From Burkholderiaceae bacterium (GTDB taxonomy: Bacteria; Pseudomonadota; Gammaproteobacteria; Burkholderiales; Burkholderiaceae_C), in assembly GCA_016790575.1 (NCBI GenBank), contig JAEUOU010000021.1:1-64000 (forward strand): a stretch of 64,000 nt of DNA. The letters run 5' to 3'. The stretch's first letter is position 1. Each line of letters starts with the position of its first letter. The translations under genes were made by a program, and so were the position numbers. Below, piece after piece: positions 25,036 to 33,727 of this stretch. The notes below the pieces were generated by a model. It was not told where the DNA came from, ran no database searches, and worked only from the letters and a program-made list of their open reading frames with translations.

Positions 25036-27096
25036 ATGACCGCCTCTGCCACTCCTGCAGCCGAAACCGAAACCGTCCGAGGCGCCTGTCCGCACGATTG
25101 CCCCGACACCTGCGCGCTGCTGACCACGGTGCAGGGTGGGGTGGCGGTCCGGGTGGCCGGCAACCCGGACCACCCCCCGACCGACGGCGCGCTGTGCACC
25201 AAGGTGTCGCGCTACACCGAGCGCACCTACCACCCCGAGCGCATCCTGCAGCCCCTGCGCCGGGTCGGCCCGAAGGGTTCGGGGCGGTTCGAGCCGGTGG
25301 GCTGGGACGAGGCGCTGGACACCATCGCCGCGCGCCTGTCGGCCATCGCGACCCACAACCCCGAAGCCATCGTGCCCTACAGCTACGCCGGCACGATGGG
25401 ACTGGTGCAGGGCGAGGGCATGGCGGCACGCTTTTTCCACCGGCTGGGCGCTTCGCAACTGGACCGCACCATCTGCGCCGCGGCCGGCGGTGAGGGGCTG
25501 ATCCACACCCTGGGCGCCAAGGTCGGCATGAAGATGCCGTTCTTTGCCGAATCGAAACTCATCCTGATCTGGGGCAGCAACCCCATTGCCAGCAACCTGC
25601 ATTTCTGGCGCCTGGCCCAGCAGGCCAAACGCGCCGGGGCCCGCCTGGTGTGCATCGACCCGCGCCGCAGCGAAACCGCCGACAAGTGCCACGAACACCT
25701 GCAGCTGCTGCCGGGAACCGACGCGGCGCTGGCGCTGGCGCTGATGCACGAGCTGATCGTGCACGACTGGCTGGACCACGACTACATCGCCCGCCACACC
25801 CTGGGCTGGGAGGCGCTGCGCGAACGCGCGCTGCAGTGGCCGCCCGCGCGGGCGGCGGCGGTGTGTGGCCTGCCCGAGGCCCAGATCGTGCAGCTGGCGC
25901 GCGACTGGGGCACCACACGGCCGGCGGCGATCCGGCTGAACTACGGCATGCAGCGGGTGCGCGGCGGCGGCAACGCCGTGCGGGCCGTGGCCTGCCTGCC
26001 GGCGCTCACCGGCGCCTGGCGGCATCGTGCCGGCGGGCTGCTGCTGTCGAGCTCCGGCCACTTCCCGGTCCACCGTGCGGCGCTGCACCGGCCGGACCTG
26101 CTGGGCACCCGAACGCCGCGCACCATCAACATGTCGACCATCGGCGACGACCTGCTGCGCGAGGCCTCCCCGGCCTTCGGGCCGAAGATCGAGGCGCTGG
26201 TGGTCTACAACAGCAACCCGGTGGCGGTGGCGCCCGAATCGGCGCGGGTGGTGCAGGGTTTTGCGCGCGAAGACCTGTTCACCGTGGTGCTGGAGCATTT
26301 CCGCACCGACACGGCCGACCACGCCGACATCATCCTGCCCGCCACCACGCAGCTGGAGCACTGGGACATCCACACCAGCTACGGGCACACCGACGTGCTG
26401 CTCAACCGCCCGGCCATCGCCCCGGTGGGTCAGGCGCGGCCCAACACCCAGGTGTTCCGCGACCTGGCGGCGCGCATGGGCTTCACCGAGCCGTGCTTCT
26501 CCGACGATGACGAAACCCTGTGCCGCGCCGCCATCGGTGACGCGCGCGATTTCGACCTGTTGCTGGCCCACGGTTTTGCCTCGCTCCCCGTGCCCGACGC
26601 CCCCTTTGCCGACGGCGGGTTTCCCACGCCATCGGGCAAGTGCGAGTTTTTCAGTGCCCGGCTGGCGGCGCAGGGGCTGGACGGCCTGCCCGACCACCTG
26701 CCCAATTTCGAAGGCCCGGACGGTGATGCGCGCTACCCGCTGGCCATGATTTCACCGCCGGCCCGCAACTTCCTCAACTCGACCTTCGTCAACGTGCAAA
26801 GCCTGCGCGACATCGAAGGCGAGCCGCTGCTGGAAATCCACCCCGACGATGCTGCCGCCCGCGGCATAACCGGCGGCGAGCTGGTGCGGGTGTTCAACGA
26901 CCGCGGGGTCTACCACTGCAAGGCCGAGGTGTCGGGGCGCGCCCGCCCCGGTGTGGTGAACGGGCTGGGCATCTGGTGGCGCAAGCTGGGCCCGCGCGGC
27001 ACCAATGTCAACGAACTCACCAGCCAGCGCCTGACCGACCTGGGACGGGGGCCGGTGTTTTACGACTGCCGGGTGGAGGTGGCGCGTGTCGGCTGA
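25036..27096 (+). CDS. Molybdopterin-dependent oxidoreductase (second orphan)
   Basis: A 686-residue bis-MGD oxidoreductase. The N-terminal [4Fe-4S] motif is CPHDCPDTC with a late LCTK; a possible Mo-ligating Cys is in TICAAAGGEG (about 148-157). Cofactor motifs: IWGSNPIASNLH, VCIDPRRSETA and the C-terminal LLEIHPDDAAARGI/VRVFNDRG barrel. No Tat signal; cytoplasmic. Its 3' end overlaps the next gene by 11 bases, giving tight linkage to a lipoprotein peptidase with no obvious functional connection. Substrate unknown. Confidence 0.9.
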   Translation: MTASATPAAETETVRGACPHDCPDTCALLTTVQGGVAVRVAGNPDHPPTDGALCTKVSRYTERTYHPERILQPLRRVGPKGSGRFEPVGWDEALDTIAARLSAIATHNPEAIVPYSYAGTMGLVQGEGMAARFFHRLGASQLDRTICAAAGGEGLIHTLGAKVGMKMPFFAESKLILIWGSNPIASNLHFWRLAQQAKRAGARLVCIDPRRSETADKCHEHLQLLPGTDAALALALMHELIVHDWLDHDYIARHTLGWEALRERALQWPPARAAAVCGLPEAQIVQLARDWGTTRPAAIRLNYGMQRVRGGGNAVRAVACLPALTGAWRHRAGGLLLSSSGHFPVHRAALHRPDLLGTRTPRTINMSTIGDDLLREASPAFGPKIEALVVYNSNPVAVAPESARVVQGFAREDLFTVVLEHFRTDTADHADIILPATTQLEHWDIHTSYGHTDVLLNRPAIAPVGQARPNTQVFRDLAARMGFTEPCFSDDDETLCRAAIGDARDFDLLLAHGFASLPVPDAPFADGGFPTPSGKCEFFSARLAAQGLDGLPDHLPNFEGPDGDARYPLAMISPPARNFLNSTFVNVQSLRDIEGEPLLEIHPDDAAARGITGGELVRVFNDRGVYHCKAEVSGRARPGVVNGLGIWWRKLGPRGTNVNELTSQRLTDLGRGPVFYDCRVEVARVG

Positions 27097-28180
27097 CCGG
27101 GTGACCTGTCGTATCGGTGCGATGCAAGCGGCGCTGCGACGCGGGCTGGTCCTGGTCCTGTCGAGTCTGATGCTTGTTGGCATGAGTGGATGCAGCGCGG
27201 CCGGCTACTACTGGCAGGCGGTGACCGGACATCTGGACATCCTGCAACGCACCCGACCAGTCCCCGATTGGCTTGCGGCGCCGGAAACGGCGGACACTTT
27301 GCGCGAGCGGCTGCGACTGTCGCAGCGCATCCGGGATTTCGCCGTTGCCGAGATGAAACTGCCAGACAACGCCAGCTATCGGTCCTACGCGGACCTGGGG
27401 CGCCCATTCGTGGTCTGGAACCTGGTGGCGGCGCCTTCGGATTCGCTCAAACTCAAGACCTGGTGTTTTGTGGTGGTCGGTTGCGTCAGCTACCGGGGAT
27501 ATTTTGCCGAGGCTGACGCCCGGGCCGAGGCGGCTGCGCTGGCGGCCCAGGGCTGGGAGGTCCAGGTGTACGGGGTGCCAGCCTATTCCACGCTCGGCTG
27601 GATGAACGCGTTCGGCGGTGACCCGTTGTTGAACACCTTTCTTTTCCATCACGAAGGCGATCTGGCGAGGCTGATTTTCCATGAGCTGGCGCACCAGGTC
27701 CTGTACGTTGCCGATGATTCATCTTTCAACGAATCGTTTGCCACGGCGGTCGAACGCCTGGGAGTTCGCCGCTGGTTGCGAACCCAGGCCAGCCCCGCGA
27801 CCCGTGTTGCCTACGAAGCCCATGAGGCCAGGCGTCAGCAGTTCCGAGCGCTGACGCGTCAGACACGCGCTGAATTGGACGCATTGTTTGTATCGCGCCC
27901 GCCAGACCTGATCGCCCGCAAGGCAGAAATCATGGCGCGCTTTCGGGATCGCCATGCCGATCTCAAGGCCAGCTGGGGGGGCTTTGCCGGTTACGACCAT
28001 TGGGTCGCGCAGGCCAACAATGCCAGTCTGGCCGGGCAGGGTACCTATGATGACGGTGTGCCGGCATTCGAGGCCTTGTACGAGCGGGCCGACGGCGACT
28101 GGAGCCGGTTTTATGATGCGGTACGCGCTCTGGCCGAACAACCTGTGGCGGAGCGCCGCCGATTCCTCAAGGAGCCCTGA
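27086..28180 (+). CDS. Lipoprotein aminopeptidase (zinc-dependent, PF10023-like)
   Basis: A 364-residue membrane-anchored peptidase. The signal sequence has a lipobox LVGMSGC, so the mature protein would begin at that Cys. The zinc site is FHELAHQVLYV (HExxH, about 193-197) with a downstream FNESFATAVE Glu. GYFAEADARA and GWMNAFGGDPLLNTF are family-like segments. The GTG at 27086 follows a strong GGAGGT site, overlapping the molybdoenzyme 3' end; ATG 27122 is an alternative that gives a shorter signal peptide. Followed directly by a PHA-system gene. Confidence 0.87.
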   Translation: MSADRVTCRIGAMQAALRRGLVLVLSSLMLVGMSGCSAAGYYWQAVTGHLDILQRTRPVPDWLAAPETADTLRERLRLSQRIRDFAVAEMKLPDNASYRSYADLGRPFVVWNLVAAPSDSLKLKTWCFVVVGCVSYRGYFAEADARAEAAALAAQGWEVQVYGVPAYSTLGWMNAFGGDPLLNTFLFHHEGDLARLIFHELAHQVLYVADDSSFNESFATAVERLGVRRWLRTQASPATRVAYEAHEARRQQFRALTRQTRAELDALFVSRPPDLIARKAEIMARFRDRHADLKASWGGFAGYDHWVAQANNASLAGQGTYDDGVPAFEALYERADGDWSRFYDAVRALAEQPVAERRRFLKEP

Positions 28181-28181
28181 C

Positions 28182-28523
28182 GTGTCGCATATCCGTATCC
28201 ACCGTGAGCACCATCTTGGCCTGGCCAAGGCCCGCAAGATTGCCTACCGCTGGGCGGAGGATGCCGAACGCGATCTGGGCATGACCTGTACCTACGAAGA
28301 AGGCGCCCGGCACGACGAAGTGCAGTTCACCCGTACCGGCGCCAGCGGGTCCTTGCGCGTGACCGCCGAAAGCTTCGAGCTCGACGCCAAGCTCGGGTTT
28401 CTGCTGGGCGCGTTCAAGGATCGCATCGAAAGCGAGATTGTTCGCAACCTTGACAGCTTGCTCAGTCCCAAGGCGGCCAAAGCGCCGCCCGCGGCAAAAG
28501 CGCCCGCCCGAAAGAAAGCCTGA
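28182..28523 (+). CDS. Polyhydroxyalkanoic acid system family protein
   Basis: A 113-residue protein of the PHA granule-region family (TIGR02610-like): IRIHREHHLGLAKARKIA, AERDLGMTC and DAKLGFLLGAFKDRIESEI, ending in an Ala/Lys/Pro-rich basic tail (PKAAKAPPAAKAPARKKA). Starts at GTG 28182, one base after the stop of the aminopeptidase gene, with GGAG seven bases before. Its presence suggests the host makes polyhydroxyalkanoate, although no synthase is in this window. Confidence 0.88.
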   Translation: MSHIRIHREHHLGLAKARKIAYRWAEDAERDLGMTCTYEEGARHDEVQFTRTGASGSLRVTAESFELDAKLGFLLGAFKDRIESEIVRNLDSLLSPKAAKAPPAAKAPARKKA

Positions 28524-28634
28524 TCGCCACAGTGAAGGTTCCCGGGGTCGGGTGCGCACCGCCAAAGTAGCCCGACACCCCGCAGGCTCATTGACGAGCA
28601 GGCACACTGGGCGCTGATCGGCCCGCCGTAATCC

Positions 28635-30182
28635 ATGAATGTTCTGGCTTTTGACAACAGCTATGCGCGCGAACTCCCGGGCGCTTTTGCCGAGGTACGT
28701 CCCGCACCGCCACCGGCGCCCGCGCTGGTGTTTCTCAATCGCGCGCTGGCTGACGAACTTGGGCTGGGTGAGCAAGCCCGCCAGGGCCCTCGCGCAGCGG
28801 CCTTGTGGGCGGGCGCGCTGCTGCCGGACGGCGCGCAACCGATTGCCCAGGCCTATGCCGGGCACCAGTTCGGTGGTTTTTCGCCGCAGCTGGGGGACGG
28901 CCGGGCGCTGTTGCTGGGTGAGGTCGTCGACCGGCTAGGGCGGCGTCGCGATATCGCTTTCAAAGGTTCGGGCACCACGCCCTTCTCGCGCAACGGGGAC
29001 GGCAAGGCCGCGCTGGGCCCGATGCTTCGCGAAGTGCTGGTCAGCGAGAGCCTGTTTGCGCTGGGTGTTCCGACCACCCGCGCGCTGGCGGTTGCCGCGA
29101 CCGGTGAGCCGGTGGTGCGCGAGCGCGCCTTGCCAGGTGCCGTTCTCACCCGGGTCGCCTCCAGTCACCTTCGTGTGGGAACACTGCAGTACTTTGCTGC
29201 GCGCCGCGACCATTCCATGCTGCGGCGGGTTGCCGACTACGCCATTGCCCGCCACGATCCGGATTTGGCTGGCCGCGAGGACCGGTACGCAGGCCTTCTG
29301 GGCCGGGTGGTCGCTCGGCAGGCGCATTTGATTGCACAGTGGATGAACCTTGGTTTCATTCACGGCGTCATGAATACCGACAACATGACCTTGTCGGGCG
29401 AAACCATCGACTACGGCCCCTGTGCCTTCATGGATCGGTTTGACCCGGAAACGGTTTTCAGCAGCATCGACCGCCATGGCCGGTATGCCTGGTCCAACCA
29501 GCCTCGTATCGCGCAGTGGAACCTGGCGCGACTGGCCGAAGCGCTGCTGCCACTGATGGCTCAGGGCACGGGCGACCGGGAGCTTGCCCAGGCCGCCGAG
29601 CAGGCCAACGCCATCTTGCGGTCCTACGATGAGCAGTATGGCGCGGCCTGGTTGACCGGACAGCGTGCAAAGCTCGGTCTTACGACGGGTGCTCACGGGA
29701 TCGATCCGGCGAAAGACCAGGTCGACGCCGTGCTGGCGGCCGACTGGCTCGCATTGCTGCATCGGGCCGGGGCCGACTACACGCGGGCCTGGCGGCGTCT
29801 GGCTGACTGCATGGAAGGCGATGTCAACCCGCTTCGGGCAGAACTGCTCTCAGGGAACGAGGGGTCTGGCGATACCCTGGCAGCGCTCGACGCCTGGTTG
29901 GCCCGCTGGCGGGCACGCCTGCGCGAAACGGTTTCGGGCGCGGCACCGGAGCCGGCAAGACGGGCTGCCGCGATGCGTCAGGTCAACCCGTGGATCATCG
30001 CGCGCAATCATCGGGTGGAGGAGGCACTGCAAGCCGCCAGTGATGGCGGGGATCTTTCGCTTTTTGAGCGGCTGCTTGCTGCGGTTCGGAGTCCGTGGGA
30101 TGAAACACCGGAACGGGCGCCCTTCGCCGAACCGGCGCCACCGGCGTTTGCGGCGGTCTACCGCACCTTCTGCGGGACCTGA
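28635..30182 (+). CDS. selO: Protein adenylyltransferase SelO
   Basis: A 515-residue SelO/YdiU pseudokinase, which transfers AMP from ATP to Ser/Thr/Tyr of other proteins during oxidative stress. Characteristic stretches: AYAGHQFGGFSPQLGDGRA, FKGSGTTPFSRNGDGKA, MLREVLVSESLFALG and the catalytic GFIHGVMNTDNM; YGPCAFMD binds metal. The C-terminus ends FCGT, with Cys at the position of selenocysteine in animal SelO. Full length. Stands alone with a 111-base upstream gap. Confidence 0.95.
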   Translation: MNVLAFDNSYARELPGAFAEVRPAPPPAPALVFLNRALADELGLGEQARQGPRAAALWAGALLPDGAQPIAQAYAGHQFGGFSPQLGDGRALLLGEVVDRLGRRRDIAFKGSGTTPFSRNGDGKAALGPMLREVLVSESLFALGVPTTRALAVAATGEPVVRERALPGAVLTRVASSHLRVGTLQYFAARRDHSMLRRVADYAIARHDPDLAGREDRYAGLLGRVVARQAHLIAQWMNLGFIHGVMNTDNMTLSGETIDYGPCAFMDRFDPETVFSSIDRHGRYAWSNQPRIAQWNLARLAEALLPLMAQGTGDRELAQAAEQANAILRSYDEQYGAAWLTGQRAKLGLTTGAHGIDPAKDQVDAVLAADWLALLHRAGADYTRAWRRLADCMEGDVNPLRAELLSGNEGSGDTLAALDAWLARWRARLRETVSGAAPEPARRAAAMRQVNPWIIARNHRVEEALQAASDGGDLSLFERLLAAVRSPWDETPERAPFAEPAPPAFAAVYRTFCGT

Positions 30183-30261
30183 GCAACGCGACGGTTTGCC
30201 GGCCCCGCCCCACCGGCAGGTTCGTGGACAGCCATCCGCCCTTCGGGCAGACTTGCCATTC

Positions 30262-31506
30262 ATGAATACACACTCTGTTGATCCAGCTTCCGAATCAACG
30301 GCCGCCGCCCTCCGGGTCGGGCCTTTGGCGGGTCTCAAGGTGGTCGAACTCGGGCAACTCATTGCCGGACCTTTTGCCGCCAAGACCCTCGGCGATTTTG
30401 GCGCCGAAGTCATCAAGATCGAGCCGCCGGGCAGCGGCGATCCGCTACGCAAATGGCGTTTGCTGAAAGAGGGTACCTCGGTGTGGTGGCAGATCCAATC
30501 ACGCAACAAGCGATCGCTCGCGATGGACCTGCGCAAGCCCGAGGCGCAGGATGTCGTGCGTCGCCTGGTCGCCGAGGCCGACGTGCTGATCGAAAACTTC
30601 CGCCCGGGCGCGATGGAGGGCTGGGGCCTGGGGCCGGAGGATTTGCTCGCGCTCAACCCGCGCCTGGTGATGCTTCGCATCAGCGGCTACGGCCAAAGCG
30701 GGCCCTATCGGGACAAGCCGGGTTTCGGCGTGGTGGCCGAAGCCATGGGAGGACTGCGTTACCTTACCGCCGAGCCCGGACGGGTCCCCGTGCGGGTTGG
30801 TGTGAGTATCGGTGACACCCTGGCATCGCTGCACGGGGTGATTGGCATCCTGATGGCGTTGCACGAGCGCCACCGCAGTGGTCAGGGTCAGGTGGTGGAT
30901 GTCGCCCTGTACGAGGCCGTGTTCAACTGCATGGAAAGCCTGCTGCCGGAGTACAGCGCCTTCGGTGTCGTTCGCGAGGCGGCCGGCAGTGCCTTGCCGG
31001 GAATCGCGCCCAGCAACGCGTACCGATGTGCCGACGGCGGCTATGCCCTGGTGGCCGGCAACGGGGACAGCATTTTTCGCCGTCTGATGGGCGCGATCGG
31101 TCGCGAGGACCTGGCGAACGACAGGAGCTTGGCCGATAACACCGGCAGGGTGGCGCGAGTGACGGAAATCGATGCGGCCATTGGTGCCTGGACAGAGCAG
31201 CGGTCGGTGGACGAGGTTCTGGCGGCGCTGGATGCGGCCGATGTTCCCGCCGGTCGCCTCTACACCGTTGCCGACATTGCGGCGGACCCGCATTACCGGG
31301 CACGCGGGATGATCGAGCCTGTCACTCTGGAGGACGGCAGCCGGCTGGAACTGCCGGGTTTTGTGCCCCGCCTGTCGCGCACGCCGGGCCGCCACAGACA
31401 CAACGCACCCGCTTTGGGGCGGGACACCCAGGCGGTGCTGGAGTCCATCGGGCTGACGCCTGAGCAGATTGCCACCTTGCGCGCCAGCGGGATTGTGGCG
31501 GGCTGA
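30262..31506 (+). CDS. CaiB/BaiF family (class III) CoA-transferase
   Basis: A 414-residue class III CoA-transferase moving CoA between carboxylic acids. Visible: LAGLKVVELGQLIAGPFAAK (about 21-40), IKIEPPGSGDPLR, NKRSLAMDLRKPE, the nucleophilic Asp region VDVALYEAVF and a C-terminal PALGRDTQAVLE. Start ATG 30262 gives a short, divergent lead then the family core. Single gene; convergent with the acyl-CoA-binding protein gene. The acid pair is not predictable. Confidence 0.92.
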   Translation: MNTHSVDPASESTAAALRVGPLAGLKVVELGQLIAGPFAAKTLGDFGAEVIKIEPPGSGDPLRKWRLLKEGTSVWWQIQSRNKRSLAMDLRKPEAQDVVRRLVAEADVLIENFRPGAMEGWGLGPEDLLALNPRLVMLRISGYGQSGPYRDKPGFGVVAEAMGGLRYLTAEPGRVPVRVGVSIGDTLASLHGVIGILMALHERHRSGQGQVVDVALYEAVFNCMESLLPEYSAFGVVREAAGSALPGIAPSNAYRCADGGYALVAGNGDSIFRRLMGAIGREDLANDRSLADNTGRVARVTEIDAAIGAWTEQRSVDEVLAALDAADVPAGRLYTVADIAADPHYRARGMIEPVTLEDGSRLELPGFVPRLSRTPGRHRHNAPALGRDTQAVLESIGLTPEQIATLRASGIVAG

Positions 31507-31540
31507 CGCCCTCCGGGCGATGGCGGGGGGGACATGCTAG

Positions 31541-31562
31541 GCCGGGCCCCGGGAGGCCCGGC
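31541..31562. terminator. Strong GC hairpin between convergent genes
   Basis: GCCGGGCC (31541-31548) pairs with GGCCCGGC (31555-31562) around a six-base loop, between the CaiB-family stop and the ACBP stop. It has no T tract on either strand. Confidence 0.45.
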
Positions 31563-31568
31563 ATGGAC

Positions 31569-31823
31569 TCAGCTCAGTGATTCGATCAGGTCGATGTACT
31601 GCTGCATCGCTTCCTTGCTGTCGGTGCCTTTGAGTTTGTCCCAGGCGTCCCACTTGGCTCGGCCTACCAGGTCGGTGAAGCCCGGCTTTTTCTCCGTGTT
31701 GTCGCCGACAGTCGCCTGTTTGTAGAGGGAGTAGATCTTCAGCAGCGTGGCGTTGTCAGGCCGCTCGCTGAGGTTCTTGGAGTTGGCGACGGCGGCTTCG
31801 AACTTGGCTTTGAGGGTGGCCAT
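31569..31823 (-). CDS. Acyl-CoA-binding protein (ACBP)
   Basis: An 84-residue four-helix ACBP, a type common in eukaryotes and found in some proteobacteria. It buffers long-chain acyl-CoA. Key residues are present: KIYSLYKQATVGD (Tyr and Lys of the CoA site), KPGFTDLVGRAKWDAWDKL and a C-terminal AMQQYIDLIESL. Start ATG 31823 gives MATLKAKFEAAV. Divergent from the WS/DGAT gene, which uses long-chain acyl-CoA, so a joint role in neutral-lipid synthesis is likely. Confidence 0.93.
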   Translation of the reverse strand: MATLKAKFEAAVANSKNLSERPDNATLLKIYSLYKQATVGDNTEKKPGFTDLVGRAKWDAWDKLKGTDSKEAMQQYIDLIESLS

Positions 31824-31958
31824 GGAAATTTCTCCGGGCAAGGATAAAAAAGAACGGCTGGTGACCGCTGCTACCCCTTCGGGTAACTGCCCGGTATCTT
31901 AAGGATGCGACATGGGGGGAGAATAGAGGCTTTTCCCCAATCGGGTGCATTCGTCGTC

Positions 31959-33584
31959 ATGGTTACACGCATCAATAAAAAGAGCGCAGCCAAGAGCCTG
32001 TCCGGGCGTAGCCGCTCACGCCCGGTCGCGCCGTCACTGCAAGGCGCTGAACACCTGGTTGCCGACGCGGCCGGTGCCGCGTTGCATGCGGCGCAGGTGA
32101 TCGGCGAGAACGTCGCCCGCGCTGCCACCGGAGTGCTGGGCATGACCGGCGAGCGGATGAGCCGCGTGGATACCGCCTGGCTGCGCATGGACTCACCCAG
32201 CAACCTGATGATGATCGTGGGCGTGTGGACGCTGGTGCCTCGGGTGTCCTACGAACAGGTCTGCGAACGGATCCAGTCCTCGCTCCTGCAGTACCCGCGG
32301 TTTCGGCAGCGCGTCGTCGAAGACGCTGCCGGCGCCAGTTGGGTTGAGGACACCCATTTCGACATCCGTCGGCATGTGGTCCGCGAAGAACTGCCTGCTG
32401 TCGAAGGCGGCAATCCCCAGGTTGCGCTTCAGGAACTGTTGGGCGACCTGGCGATGGAGCCACTGGATCGCCGCCATCCGCTGTGGCAGTTTCACCTGAT
32501 CGAAGACTATGTGGACGAAAAGGGCCGCAAGGCCAGCGCCTTGCTGGCCCGCATCCATCATTGCATCGGTGACGGTATCGCGCTGATCTCGGTGACCATG
32601 TCGCTGGTCGACGGAGGAGCGGCGCCGCCCAAGCGCCGACGGGTCAAGAAGGACCATGAGAGCCCGGAAGAATGGATCGCCCACGCGCTGGTCAAACCGC
32701 TGACAGACATCGCCGTGAAGGCCTTGGACATGGCCGGTGAAGGCGCGGCGGCTTCCTTGCACATGCTGCGCGAACCGGGCAAAGGGATGGCCAACTCGGT
32801 TGACCTGGCCAAGGTCGGTATGCACATCATGTCCGATGCGGCGGCGCTGGCGCTGATGCCCGACGACTCGCGCACCCGACTCAAGGGCAAACCAGGCTAC
32901 GCCAAACGGGTCGCCTGGTGCCCTCCGATTCCGCTCGATGACGTCAAGGCGGTGGGCAAGGCGCTCAACGCGTCCGTCAATGATGTTTTGCTCAGCTGCG
33001 TGGCCGGTGCCATCGGCGAGTACCTGAAGGGCCATGGCGACGAGGTACGCGGGCAGGAAATCCGCGCCATGATCCCGGTGAACCTGCGTCCGCTGGAAGA
33101 GGCCTGGAAGCTGGGTAACCGCTTCGGCCTGGTTCCGCTGGTACTGCCGATCGGCATCGACAACCCCGTCGAACGGATCTATGAGGTGCGCCGTCGCATG
33201 AACGCGCTCAAGGGCAGTACCCAGCCGCTGATGGCCTTCGGTCTGCTGGCGGTGGCGGGCTTGCTGGTGAAGCCGGCCCAGGACGCCTTGCTGGCGCTTT
33301 TCGGGAAAAAGACTACCGCCGTGATGACCAACGTGCCTGGCCCGCGCGAAAAGCTCAAATTCTGCGGTGCGTCGCTGGAGCAGACCATGTTCTGGGTGCC
33401 CCAATCCGGCGATATCGGCTTGGGTGTTTCCATTCTCAGCTACGGCGGCGGCGTACAGTTCGGCGTCATCACCGATTCGACCCTCTGCCCCGACCCGCAA
33501 GGGATCATCGACCAGTTCGAACCGGAGTTCAACCGCCTGTCCATGGTGACCATGATGTTGCCCTGGGGCGAAGGAACCCCCTGA
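31959..33584 (+). CDS. Wax ester synthase/diacylglycerol acyltransferase (WS/DGAT)
   Basis: A 541-residue bifunctional acyltransferase of the bacterial WS/DGAT family, making wax esters or triacylglycerol from acyl-CoA. Catalytic HHxxxDG appears as IHHCIGDGIAL (about 198-208). Other family motifs: MSRVDTAWLRMDSPSNLM, PLWQFHLIEDY, VNDVLLSCVAGAI, RAMIPVNLR, GNRFGLVPLVLP and MTNVPGPREKL. The N-terminal 65 residues are an extra Ala/Lys-rich segment. The start is uncertain: ATG 31959 or ATG 31905, neither with a strong ribosome site. Divergent from ACBP. Confidence 0.92.
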   Translation: MVTRINKKSAAKSLSGRSRSRPVAPSLQGAEHLVADAAGAALHAAQVIGENVARAATGVLGMTGERMSRVDTAWLRMDSPSNLMMIVGVWTLVPRVSYEQVCERIQSSLLQYPRFRQRVVEDAAGASWVEDTHFDIRRHVVREELPAVEGGNPQVALQELLGDLAMEPLDRRHPLWQFHLIEDYVDEKGRKASALLARIHHCIGDGIALISVTMSLVDGGAAPPKRRRVKKDHESPEEWIAHALVKPLTDIAVKALDMAGEGAAASLHMLREPGKGMANSVDLAKVGMHIMSDAAALALMPDDSRTRLKGKPGYAKRVAWCPPIPLDDVKAVGKALNASVNDVLLSCVAGAIGEYLKGHGDEVRGQEIRAMIPVNLRPLEEAWKLGNRFGLVPLVLPIGIDNPVERIYEVRRRMNALKGSTQPLMAFGLLAVAGLLVKPAQDALLALFGKKTTAVMTNVPGPREKLKFCGASLEQTMFWVPQSGDIGLGVSILSYGGGVQFGVITDSTLCPDPQGIIDQFEPEFNRLSMVTMMLPWGEGTP

Positions 33585-33669
33585 CGTGCCGCCCCTGCGC
33601 AATGGCGCGGATCGGTTTCGCGCAATTACCTGCCTTCCGGGCTGATGACCGTCTCGCGAAAACTCCCGT

Positions 33670-33727
33670 TTTCATAGCGAAAAACGACCTTTTCATGCTG
33701 GGTATTGGCTGAAAATGGCCGAAAACT
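33670..33727 (+). repeat. Dispersed repeat, copy 6
   Basis: CATAGCGAAAAACGACC, TTTTCATGCTGGGTATTGG and two CCGAAAA-like units (CTGAAAATGG, CCGAAAA). It abuts the stop of the Atm1-type gene. Confidence 0.85.

Noticed and set aside
28755-29075. GCTGGGTG strings within selO as further repeat copies
   Set aside because: Only the eight-base piece is shared; the ATAGCAAA, ACGACC and CCGAAAA parts are missing, and the codons fit selO.
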